8,166 nt of DNA, from assembly GCA_030744095.1 (NCBI GenBank), contig JASLRF010000589.1, positions 1 to 8,166 of the forward strand. The letters run 5' to 3'. The notes under the pieces are model-generated. The model saw nothing but the letters and a program-made list of their open reading frames with translations, did not search any database and was not told where the DNA came from. Position 1 is the stretch's first letter. Every line of letters starts with the position of its first letter. The position numbers and the translations under genes were made by a program. Positions 1-6,465 of the stretch are shown here, piece by piece. This stretch comes from Pirellulaceae bacterium. Its GTDB lineage: Bacteria; Planctomycetota; Planctomycetia; Pirellulales; Pirellulaceae.

Positions 1-1
1 C

Positions 2-721
2 ACCACCCCGATGATCGACGCCGTCGAACTCGAAGCGGAAGTCTCGGCAGATGCTGATGTTTCGCAAGGAGTGAACGAATCGGCCGATTCGCTCTACGAC
101 CTGCGGACCACCTATGACCCCGCTTACGACGAAGTGATGGCACCGGCGCCGGAAACACCGTCTGCCCAACATCATGATCTTGGCAGTACTGATCACTGCT
201 TTGGTGGGTATTTCGCCCCGTATCGATCCGAGTATCGGTGTGATCTCGCCGATCAATATCAAATCGAACCATATCAGTCGACCGTGACGGTTCCGCCTGC
301 ACTTTCACTGATGGTAGAGTCCTACGTCGCGCTGGTCATGGAGAGGGTTGGGCAGGCGTGTCAGCAGTTTTCGCTGGAAGCAATTGCCTCCAAGGCGGCG
401 AATCAAGTGGTAAAATTGCCGCGAACTCTCTCAGCAAGCGAACCGGAAGCAAGTCAGAAAACGTCGCTCACAGACAACATCGATTGTCATGTCGATGCCG
501 CAGGCTGTGAAACGGACTGGCGCGAAATTGACTGTTTCGCGCCTTGGGAGCCGACGCGCCCCGTGGGATCGGGCGTCAAGAGCTCGGATAATTCGTCTGT
601 GGAGTTGACCGACCAGGAAGCGGAAGCGGTCGATACAACGGCACTGGATGCCGCCAAAGCGTCGATCCGCGATCTGAACAGCCGCCTGAATGCAGCCAGG
701 CGGTCACCACCGCTCCGCTGA
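2..721 (+). CDS. Hypothetical acidic protein, C-terminal part (5' end outside window)
   Basis: I do not recognise this protein. The reading frame is open from base 2 to a TGA at 719-721. An ATG lies at 11, but the ten bases before it contain no purine-rich ribosome site, so the frame probably continues from upstream and this is a C-terminal portion of about 239 residues. The visible part is rich in Asp, Glu, Ser and Ala, has six scattered cysteines, no obvious membrane segment, and ends in a short Ala/Arg-rich, possibly helical stretch (DAAKASIRDLNSRLNAARR). A strong hairpin terminator 53 bases after the stop supports a real plus-strand gene ending here. Composition suggests a low-complexity, partly disordered protein. 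A clade-specific protein is the simplest reading. An overlapping minus-strand frame (487-732) is judged a shadow. Confidence 0.6.
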   Translation, partial: TTPMIDAVELEAEVSADADVSQGVNESADSLYDLRTTYDPAYDEVMAPAPETPSAQHHDLGSTDHCFGGYFAPYRSEYRCDLADQYQIEPYQSTVTVPPALSLMVESYVALVMERVGQACQQFSLEAIASKAANQVVKLPRTLSASEPEASQKTSLTDNIDCHVDAAGCETDWREIDCFAPWEPTRPVGSGVKSSDNSSVELTDQEAEAVDTTALDAAKASIRDLNSRLNAARRSPPLR

Positions 722-773
722 CGGATTACCACCGAAGCGTCTTAGCAAGTCCTTTGCTGGAACCGATTTCCGC

Positions 774-809
774 AACGGCCGTTGGTCAGAAATCTGACCG
801 GCGGCCGTT
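774..809 (+). terminator. Strong intrinsic-type hairpin terminator
   Basis: Bases 774-789 pair with 794-809 over 16 uninterrupted base pairs, including two G-U wobbles (782-783 with 800-801), around a four-base AAAT loop. The run TTTCTT follows at 808-813. The wobbles become A-C mismatches in a minus-strand transcript, so the helix is best formed in plus-strand RNA. That fits termination of the gene ending at 721. The U-tract is interrupted, so efficiency is uncertain. Confidence 0.72.
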
Positions 810-931
810 TCTTCGTTGCTGTCGAGTGATCTACTCACCTCTGAAAATCACGCCACGGAGGGGCCTTATGTTTGCAACCGAGGCTCGTTGACAAACTACA
901 ACCGCGAGAATTGCCAACAAGTTTTGCTTTC

Positions 932-960
932 TTGACAAAGGCAACCATACTGGATATTGG
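932..960 (+). promoter_or_regulatory. Possible sigma-70 promoter for the 1120 gene
   Basis: A perfect -35 hexamer TTGACA lies at 932-937. With a 17-base spacer the -10 position is TATTGG (955-960), which matches the consensus only in its first three bases. An alternative -10-like TAGAAT at 1004-1009 has no -35 at the right distance. A second perfect TTGACA at 888-893 has no plausible -10. Planctomycete promoters are poorly defined by eye, so this is tentative. Confidence 0.3.
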
Positions 961-1108
961 TCGCTTTGGCAGTTTTTCAGTGGCGGCCGAATCGGCCCCT
1001 GAATAGAATAAGTGGATTCAGGAACGTAGTTTGCGCCTGTTACCTACTCGGGCAAGGCAGGGTCGACTTTCCCATTCGAAAGAGCCCTTTGTGCATATCG
1101 CTTTGGTT

Positions 1109-1112
1109 GGAG
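1109..1112 (+). promoter_or_regulatory. Ribosome binding site of the VWA/STN protein
   Basis: GGAG at 1109-1112, within TTGGAGA, sits seven bases before the ATG at 1120. The spacing is standard, and together with the typical signal peptide immediately after this ATG it fixes the start. Confidence 0.7.
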
Positions 1113-1119
1113 ACTTACC

Positions 1120-4100
1120 ATGTTGAAACGCAGTAGCTTACTGCGAGTGATCTCGCCAATCCTCACCATCTTGCTGGCTGTTGGATCGTCGGGCTTGTTG
1201 GCCCACGCCGCCGACGGACCCCGGCTAGCGACCTACGACAATGCCGCGGGCGACACGTTCTTCGCGCTCAGCCTCACGTCCGGGGGCGATGTCCCGACGG
1301 CGTCATCAAATGACGTCGTGGTTTTATTCGACACCTCAGCCAGCCAGACAGGCATCTACCGCGATGACGCGTTGTCGTCGTTGACGACCATGTTGAGTTC
1401 TCTGGGTGAGACAGACCGCGTTAGTCTGGTGGCTTGCGATTTGAATGCGATCCCGATGACGGATGGCTTTGTTTCTCCGCAAGGGCCCGCCATGAAGGCT
1501 GCCTTGGAAAAGCTTCGTCGTCGAGCACCATTGGGGTCAACGGATTTGCACGGCGCATTGACATCGGCCGCAGCCAGCTTTGATACAAAAACGAACCACG
1601 GCCGGTCGGTAGTTTACATCGGTGACGGCATGAGTCGAGGCGGACTACTGAAACAAGAGCGGTTTGGCGACTTAGTCACGAAGTTGACAGATTCTCGCGT
1701 GGCGGTCTCCAGTTTGGCGATTGGGCCACAGCGTAACGCGCACACCTTGGCGACGATCGCTAACCATACGGGCGGCGTAGTCTACATGGACTCGGATGAG
1801 GTTTCGCCCCAGCAAGTGGGCATGATGTTGACCCGCACTGTGGACGCGACGGTTCTTTGGCCGGTCAAGACAAGCCTGCCTGCCTCGATGCGCGAAGCTT
1901 ATCCAAAAACCATGCCTCCTCTGCGTACCGATCGTGACAGCATCATGATTGGGTTGCTGGCTGATCGCGATGCCGGCGAAGTCCGCGTGCAGTATGAAGC
2001 CAATGGAAAAGCGGTTGAAAAGTCCTGGCGTGTGGTTGCTGAAGCATCAAGCCCGGACTTTGGCTTCTTGCCTCAGCTGATCGAAACAGCTCGCCAAGAC
2101 ATGGGCCTTAGCCTTCCGACCGCGGGTTCTGAAGCGTTGCGAGAAGCCGCACGCGTCATGACAACCGGCGCAAGTCAACTTGCGGAACTTGGTGGCCATG
2201 CTTTGCGTACAGGCGATCTGGCCGGAGCCCGCACGGCCGCAACTGCAGCCATCGCGCGTGATCCGGCGAATCCTCAAGCGGTCGCGTTGCAGGGTGCCGT
2301 CGAACGTGTCGCCGGTGGCGGCTCGGCAGCCGACGCCGACTTGCGTCTGATCAATTTGCAAGCTGACGCTCAGCAAGAGGGTTCAGAGGGTTCACTGCTC
2401 GACGAGTTTGACGGCTCCGCGGGGAGCTTTCTCGATGCCGTCGAAAAGAACAAGAAAATTCAGTCGCAGTTGATTCAAACCGAGGTCGAGCAGGGACTGA
2501 ACAAGGCCCGGCAAAGGATGGCCAACAACCCAGAGAGGGCCACGGAGGATCTCAAGATCTTGCTTGAGCAGTTGAATCGCGCCACGGATCTAGATTCGGA
2601 CATTCGTGCCCAGTTGCGTGACCGGATTTCAGCGGCGATTCGCCGTTCGGAAAGCCAACAGATTCAGTTCGAGAATCGTCTTGCTAGCGCGGAAGAAAAC
2701 AAAGCCGCAGCCCGCGAAGCAGAAATGCTCGTTCAAGCAACTCAACGCAATCGTCAGAAGATTAAGCAGTTGCTATCGCGTTTCGGTTCGTTATTGGATG
2801 AAGGCAAGTACCTGACGGCCGAGATGGATATTGCCGAGCAGGTTCGAGAATTGGATCCCCGTTCGCCTGTACCGCTCGTCGCGTTGTGGAACGCCCGCAA
2901 TATTAAGAATGTCCGATCGATGGAACGGTTCCGAGATTTACGGCACCGCAACTTTGTGGATACGATGTACCAGGTTGAACTATCGGCGATGCCCTTTCCC
3001 GACGAACCGCCCATCCTTTACCCTTCCTCAGAGGTCTGGGAGCAGATCACCTACAGCCGCAAGAAGTACGCGGCCGTCGATTTGGCTGGCGGAGGCGGTG
3101 GGTCGGAAGAACGAATTGTCCAGGAATTGGACAAAGAAACAAAGTTTGATTATCTCGACATACCACTCAAGGATGTGATCGACGAAATCGCCTTGCGGCA
3201 CAACATTCCGATCATCATCAATACGACGGCGCTGGAAGACTTTGGAATTGGTACCGACACGCCTGTCAACATCAGCTTGAATGGCGTTACATTGCGTTCG
3301 GCGATGCGACTGATGCTTCGCGAACTGGATCTGACGTACATCATCAAAGACGAGGTGATGCAGATCACAACTCCCGAAGAAGCAGAAGCCCAACTGATCA
3401 CGAAAGTCTATCCGGTTGGCGACTTGGTCATCCCGATCATCTCCGGTGGTGGCCAATTTGGTGCCGGCGGCCAGGGTGGCTTCGGCGGCCAGGGCGGCTT
3501 CGGTGGCGGTGGCGGCGGCGGATTCGGTGGCGGTGGTGGCGGATTCGGTGGCGGTGGCGGCGGATTCGGTGGCGGTGGTGGCTTTGCCATTGACGAAGAC
3601 CTGACGCTGGGTGCCAAGAAATCCACGACACCGACGCTGACGTCAGAAAAAAAAACGACTGACGCGATAACCGTTCCGCGAAAGGCCACACGTATCAAGC
3701 TGCAGCGTCAAGCTGCGGAGACGCTCGAAGTGGCCTGGGACCGGCACTTCCAAGAGCACCGTCAAGATACTGCTGCGCAACGTGCTCGTCACCAACGCAA
3801 CGTGCGCGAGACCGTTCGCCAGCTTCGGCGCGAAGCACAGAGCCATCTCGCAAGCCAGGATGCCAAAGAGACTGCCCAGGACGTCAAAGCGGCAGGGAAG
3901 TCTGCAATGGCCGCAAAGGCCAAGTTGGAAGAGATCGTCATTCTGACGCAGGCGGCCGTTCGAAACAGCCAGCCACAACCTTGGATGTACGAAGCCATGA
4001 CCCTGGCGATGCTGGCTACTGGTGCCCCCACCGAAGAAGTCGAACGCGCGCTGATGTCCGCTGTGGACTTCAGTAACAATATCGAGGAAGTGCTGCATGT

Positions 4101-5238
4101 CGCCACGTTCATGACGCACCTCGAACTGGACAAGCGTGCTCTCAAGCTTTATCAGGAGGTCGCGGATTTAGCCCCACATCGTCCCGAACCGTTCGTCAAC
4201 GGTTTGGCCGCGGCACAGCGATTGAAGGATGAAGACGGCATTCGCTGGGCCTGTTTGGGGATCTTGAGCCAGGAATGGCAAGAGAATCAGCGGCGCATCC
4301 CGGAACATGCGTGGCACGTTGCCGAAGCGTCATGGATGAAAATGATAGACGCGGGCCGGAAGACTGAAGCCGACTCGCTGAGTGCGGCGGTTCGAAAAGC
4401 GCAGTCGCGTGATTGTGTTGTCCGAGTCACCTGGACGGGCAATGCGGACATCGATCTGATCATCGAAGAACCAAGTGCGACCGTTTGCTCGATGCGAAAT
4501 CCGCGCACACCCTCCGGTGGCATTCTGTTGGGCGATACATTTGCCGCCAATAATGCCGCAAAGACGCTGGATGGATTCTCTGAAGTCTATGTTTGCCCGC
4601 AAGGATACACTGGCGTCTACCGAGCTTATTTACGACGTGTTTGGGGCGAGGTTTCCGCTGGCAAAGTTACGGTCGAAATCTGGACTCATTTTCGTACGCC
4701 ACAACAGACCTATGGCAAGCAGCAGATTCCGCTTGGCGAAAAGGATGCCGTGGTGAATTTTGCAATCGAAGATGGTCGACGACAGCAACCCGTGGCCGAG
4801 GAGAAAATTGCCAACTTGCAACGTGTTCGCCAGGATATGGGTCGTCAGATTCTGGCCCAACAGTACCGTGATGTCGAGGATTCGAGTGCGGCCCGCGATT
4901 ATGCATTGGCCATGCGCCGCGGCATCGCCAGTGGGGCCATTGACCCGCGCCTGTTTGGCCGACGTGGCCGAGTTGGTTTCCGGCCGCAGATTCAGGTCTT
5001 CCCCGAGGGTAACCAAATGAACGCGATGGCGATCATCTCCGCAGATCGTCGCTATGTACGTTTCTCACTGCTCGGCTCGGCACCGATTTCGTCCGGCATC
5101 ACGGACGTCCAGACATTTAGCTTTGCCGGTGGCACCCAGAACCAGCAAGGCGGCGGCCAAGGCGGCGGCGGCTTTGGTGGTGGTGGTGGCGGCTTTGGCG
5201 GCGGTGGCGGCGGCTTTGGTGGTGGCGGTCAGCTTTAA
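1120..5238 (+). CDS. Large exported VWA-STN-Gly-rich modular protein, 1372 aa
   Basis: No characterised function is known to me. Residues 1-30 form a Sec signal peptide (KR, hydrophobic ILTILLA core, AHA cleavage site). Residues 65-240 are a von Willebrand A domain with a complete metal-binding MIDAS: D71-x-S73-x-S75, T141 and D169. TPR-like helical segments lie around 340-400 and 555-590, with coiled-coil-like sequence at 440-550. Residues about 672-752 match the STN/secretin N0 fold (FDYLDIPLKDVIDEIA, then a beta strand and helix), but no secretin barrel follows. A glycine tract occupies 776-821. A second half has charged helices (855-940), a TPR-like pair (995-1035), a DUF2135/YfaP-like beta domain (1098-1215, with DIDLII and NPRTPSGG), a segment with ISADRRYVRFSLL (1307-1319) and a terminal glycine tract (1344-1370). 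I infer a periplasmic or surface scaffold, perhaps self-associating or binding a metal-dependent ligand. The product stays in one frame throughout. It converges on tsaD with a 35-base gap and no clear terminator. Confidence 0.93.
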   Translation: MLKRSSLLRVISPILTILLAVGSSGLLAHAADGPRLATYDNAAGDTFFALSLTSGGDVPTASSNDVVVLFDTSASQTGIYRDDALSSLTTMLSSLGETDRVSLVACDLNAIPMTDGFVSPQGPAMKAALEKLRRRAPLGSTDLHGALTSAAASFDTKTNHGRSVVYIGDGMSRGGLLKQERFGDLVTKLTDSRVAVSSLAIGPQRNAHTLATIANHTGGVVYMDSDEVSPQQVGMMLTRTVDATVLWPVKTSLPASMREAYPKTMPPLRTDRDSIMIGLLADRDAGEVRVQYEANGKAVEKSWRVVAEASSPDFGFLPQLIETARQDMGLSLPTAGSEALREAARVMTTGASQLAELGGHALRTGDLAGARTAATAAIARDPANPQAVALQGAVERVAGGGSAADADLRLINLQADAQQEGSEGSLLDEFDGSAGSFLDAVEKNKKIQSQLIQTEVEQGLNKARQRMANNPERATEDLKILLEQLNRATDLDSDIRAQLRDRISAAIRRSESQQIQFENRLASAEENKAAAREAEMLVQATQRNRQKIKQLLSRFGSLLDEGKYLTAEMDIAEQVRELDPRSPVPLVALWNARNIKNVRSMERFRDLRHRNFVDTMYQVELSAMPFPDEPPILYPSSEVWEQITYSRKKYAAVDLAGGGGGSEERIVQELDKETKFDYLDIPLKDVIDEIALRHNIPIIINTTALEDFGIGTDTPVNISLNGVTLRSAMRLMLRELDLTYIIKDEVMQITTPEEAEAQLITKVYPVGDLVIPIISGGGQFGAGGQGGFGGQGGFGGGGGGGFGGGGGGFGGGGGGFGGGGGFAIDEDLTLGAKKSTTPTLTSEKKTTDAITVPRKATRIKLQRQAAETLEVAWDRHFQEHRQDTAAQRARHQRNVRETVRQLRREAQSHLASQDAKETAQDVKAAGKSAMAAKAKLEEIVILTQAAVRNSQPQPWMYEAMTLAMLATGAPTEEVERALMSAVDFSNNIEEVLHVATFMTHLELDKRALKLYQEVADLAPHRPEPFVNGLAAAQRLKDEDGIRWACLGILSQEWQENQRRIPEHAWHVAEASWMKMIDAGRKTEADSLSAAVRKAQSRDCVVRVTWTGNADIDLIIEEPSATVCSMRNPRTPSGGILLGDTFAANNAAKTLDGFSEVYVCPQGYTGVYRAYLRRVWGEVSAGKVTVEIWTHFRTPQQTYGKQQIPLGEKDAVVNFAIEDGRRQQPVAEEKIANLQRVRQDMGRQILAQQYRDVEDSSAARDYALAMRRGIASGAIDPRLFGRRGRVGFRPQIQVFPEGNQMNAMAIISADRRYVRFSLLGSAPISSGITDVQTFSFAGGTQNQQGGGQGGGGFGGGGGGFGGGGGGFGGGGQL
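3445..3585 (+). repeat. Glycine-rich tract 1: 21-bp in-frame repeats (FGGGGGG)
   Basis: This stretch codes residues 776-822, first as irregular GQGGF units and then as tandem 21-base units coding F plus six Gly, with phenylalanines at residues 794, 802, 809, 816 and 822. The units at 3523, 3544 and 3565 are nearly identical at DNA level and use TTC for Phe with GGT, GGC and a GGA before each Phe. It sits directly after the STN domain. Such tracts are prone to copy-number change and read errors. Confidence 0.9.
3647..3655 (+). other. A9 run forming an in-frame A AAA AAA slippery site
   Basis: Nine adenines lie inside codons GAA AAA AAA ACG (residues 843-846), 62 bases after glycine tract 1. 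They form the heptamer A AAA AAA in the phase used for -1 ribosomal slippage. The -1 frame then reads AAC GAC TGA (stop at 3660-3662), and the other alternative frame stops at TAA 3668-3670. The perfect palindrome CTGACGTCAG (3637-3646) abuts the run on its 5' side. I see no convincing downstream stimulatory stem. The sequence is certain, but any function is inferred. Confidence 0.4.
5149..5229 (+). repeat. Glycine-rich tract 2 at C-terminus: 21-bp in-frame repeats
   Basis: This stretch codes residues 1344-1370 and forms the C-terminal tail, ending in Q-L. Phenylalanines at 1352, 1359 and 1366 give the same FGGGGGG heptad and 21-base period as the first tract. Here every Phe in the repeats is TTT and GGA is absent. 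The protein-level repeat is therefore shared but the DNA-level repeat is not. Confidence 0.9.
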
Positions 5239-5273
5239 GCGTCAAAGCGATTTGAACACACAAACGATCAAGA

Positions 5274-6323
5274 TCATTTCGTCGTCCCAACCGCTTGACG
5301 TACGTGTCGGACCAATCCTGGCTGGATGTCCAACTCCAGCGACTCGACACAGCCTGCCTTGAGTTTCTCAAAGGCGATGGCACCCATCACGGCGTTGTCG
5401 GTGCATAACTCCAACGGCGCGATTTCCAGTGTGACGCCACGCCCCCGCGCCATTTCGGCAATGCGTTCGCGAAACCTTCGATTGGCGGCAACACCGCCTC
5501 CCACGCACAGCGTCGTAAGACCGGTTCGCTCAATCGCCAATTCCGCTTTGCCGACCAGGCAATCAACCACGGCTTCCTGAAAACTGGCAGCGATGTCCGC
5601 GACTTGCGACGTGGAAAGCAGGCAATTCTGAAAATCGACTTTGCCGGGCCCGGCGATCAAGTATCGCACGGCGGTCTTCAGCCCACTGAAACTAAAATCG
5701 AGCCGGCTCTTGTCCTTCAGCAAGGCACGGGGAAAGCGATGCGCGCGAGCGTTGCCATGTTCCGCCGCTTTCGAAATCGATGGTCCACCAGGATAAGGCA
5801 GGCCGAGCATACTGGCGACCTTATCAAACGCCTCGCCGGCAGCGTCGTCGATCGTACCACCGAGTGGTTCAAAATCGACGGCGGTCTTGCAATGGTAAAG
5901 GCTTGAATGCCCACCACTGATGATCAATCCGATACAGGGAAAGACCTCGCGCCCGCTAGCAACTTTACAGGCATAGATATGCGCGTGCAGATGGTTCACC
6001 GCGACCAGCGGTTTGCCCGTCGCCATACAAAGGGCTTTAGCTGCCATCAGTCCAACGACCAACGACCCGGCCAAACCGGGTGTGGTGGCAACCGCGATGG
6101 CATCCAAATCTTCCAACTGTAGTTTCGCTCGTTTCAGCGTCCGATCGATGACAGGAAGAATTCGCTCGACGTGCGCTCGAGCGGCAATCTCCGGAACAAC
6201 ACCGCCAAACTGCTGATGCAGCTCTTCCTGGGAGGCCACAACGGATGCCAACACTTCCAGCTGGTCCGTGACGATGGCGGCGGCCGTCTCATCACAGGTT
6301 GATTCCACGGCCAGCAACTTCAT
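5274..6323 (-). CDS. tsaD: tRNA N6-adenosine threonylcarbamoyltransferase TsaD
   Basis: TsaD (Gcp/YgjD/Kae1 family) is the cytoplasmic catalytic subunit that transfers threonylcarbamoyl from threonylcarbamoyl-AMP to A37 of ANN-decoding tRNAs, working with TsaB and TsaE in bacteria. The 349-residue product has the usual family length and opens with MKLLAVESTCDETAAAIV. The metal-binding HxxxH of NHLHAH falls at H111 and H115, the same numbering as in E. coli TsaD. The third ligand is the Asp of CTDNAVMGA (D309). ASHK-type nucleotide-binding segments such as ISGGHSSLY, GGTIDDAAGEAFDK and VGGGVAANRR are intact. I chose the start at 6323 rather than the in-frame ATG at 6344 because AAGGTGA lies seven bases upstream and the family begins here. 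The gene follows the S41 peptidase gene on the same strand after 142 bases. Confidence 0.97.
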   Translation of the reverse strand: MKLLAVESTCDETAAAIVTDQLEVLASVVASQEELHQQFGGVVPEIAARAHVERILPVIDRTLKRAKLQLEDLDAIAVATTPGLAGSLVVGLMAAKALCMATGKPLVAVNHLHAHIYACKVASGREVFPCIGLIISGGHSSLYHCKTAVDFEPLGGTIDDAAGEAFDKVASMLGLPYPGGPSISKAAEHGNARAHRFPRALLKDKSRLDFSFSGLKTAVRYLIAGPGKVDFQNCLLSTSQVADIAASFQEAVVDCLVGKAELAIERTGLTTLCVGGGVAANRRFRERIAEMARGRGVTLEIAPLELCTDNAVMGAIAFEKLKAGCVESLELDIQPGLVRHVRQAVGTTK

Positions 6324-6330
6324 ACGCAAC

Positions 6331-6337
6331 TCACCTT
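6331..6337 (-). promoter_or_regulatory. Ribosome binding site deciding the tsaD start
   Basis: On the minus strand AAGGTGA is followed by seven bases and the ATG at 6323-6321. This near-consensus site lies within the seven-codon extension that the alternative ATG at 6344 would add, so it argues for the shorter TsaD. Confidence 0.75.
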
Positions 6338-6465
6338 TTTCCATTCTGGAATCCGGTTCACGAGGATCGAGCCGGCAAGGAACACCACGGGAGGATTTGG
6401 CTCAATTGGGACCAAGGCCGCAGAAAACAACGCAGCAAATACAATAAACAGCAGACTTCAACATG

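Larger units (their letters stand above)
722..1119. other. Non-coding spacer and 5' leader (398 bp)
   Basis: I see no convincing coding sequence or RNA gene here. The stretch holds the terminator at 774-809, then two copies of the octamer TTGACAAA (888-895 and 932-939, 44 bases apart). It also holds a 7-bp inverted repeat CCTGAAT/ATTCAGG (998-1004 with 1016-1022, 11-base loop) and a short GGCCG/CGGCC repeat at 985-997. The ribosome site of the next gene closes it. The long distance after the terminator suggests that the 1120 gene is transcribed from its own promoter with a substantial leader. Confidence 0.6.

Noticed and set aside
3647..3655. A9 run as a sequencing or assembly error hiding a gene break
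   Set aside because: The frame is intact across it, and convincing coding sequence continues in the same frame for a further 526 residues. Any indel would stop translation at once.
3408..3698. Proline-rich minus-strand frame, and His/Arg-rich and Val/Ala-rich frames, over glycine tract 1
   Set aside because: They are direct products of reading the GGN repeat in other frames. There is no ribosome site, and the real gene runs through with clear domain content.
5239..5273. Shared bidirectional terminator between the convergent genes
   Set aside because: The 35-base gap contains no stable hairpin with a T-run on either strand. Only a weak imperfect CGTCAA(A)GCG repeat reaching into tsaD was found.
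6324..6344. Longer TsaD start at 6344
   Set aside because: The extra seven residues precede the family's conserved start, and the good ribosome site AAGGTGA lies inside them, serving the ATG at 6323.
6353..6375. Hairpin between the peptidase gene and tsaD as a terminator
   Set aside because: The 7-bp stem has a mismatch in the minus-strand transcript and no T-run follows, so it is unlikely to end transcription.
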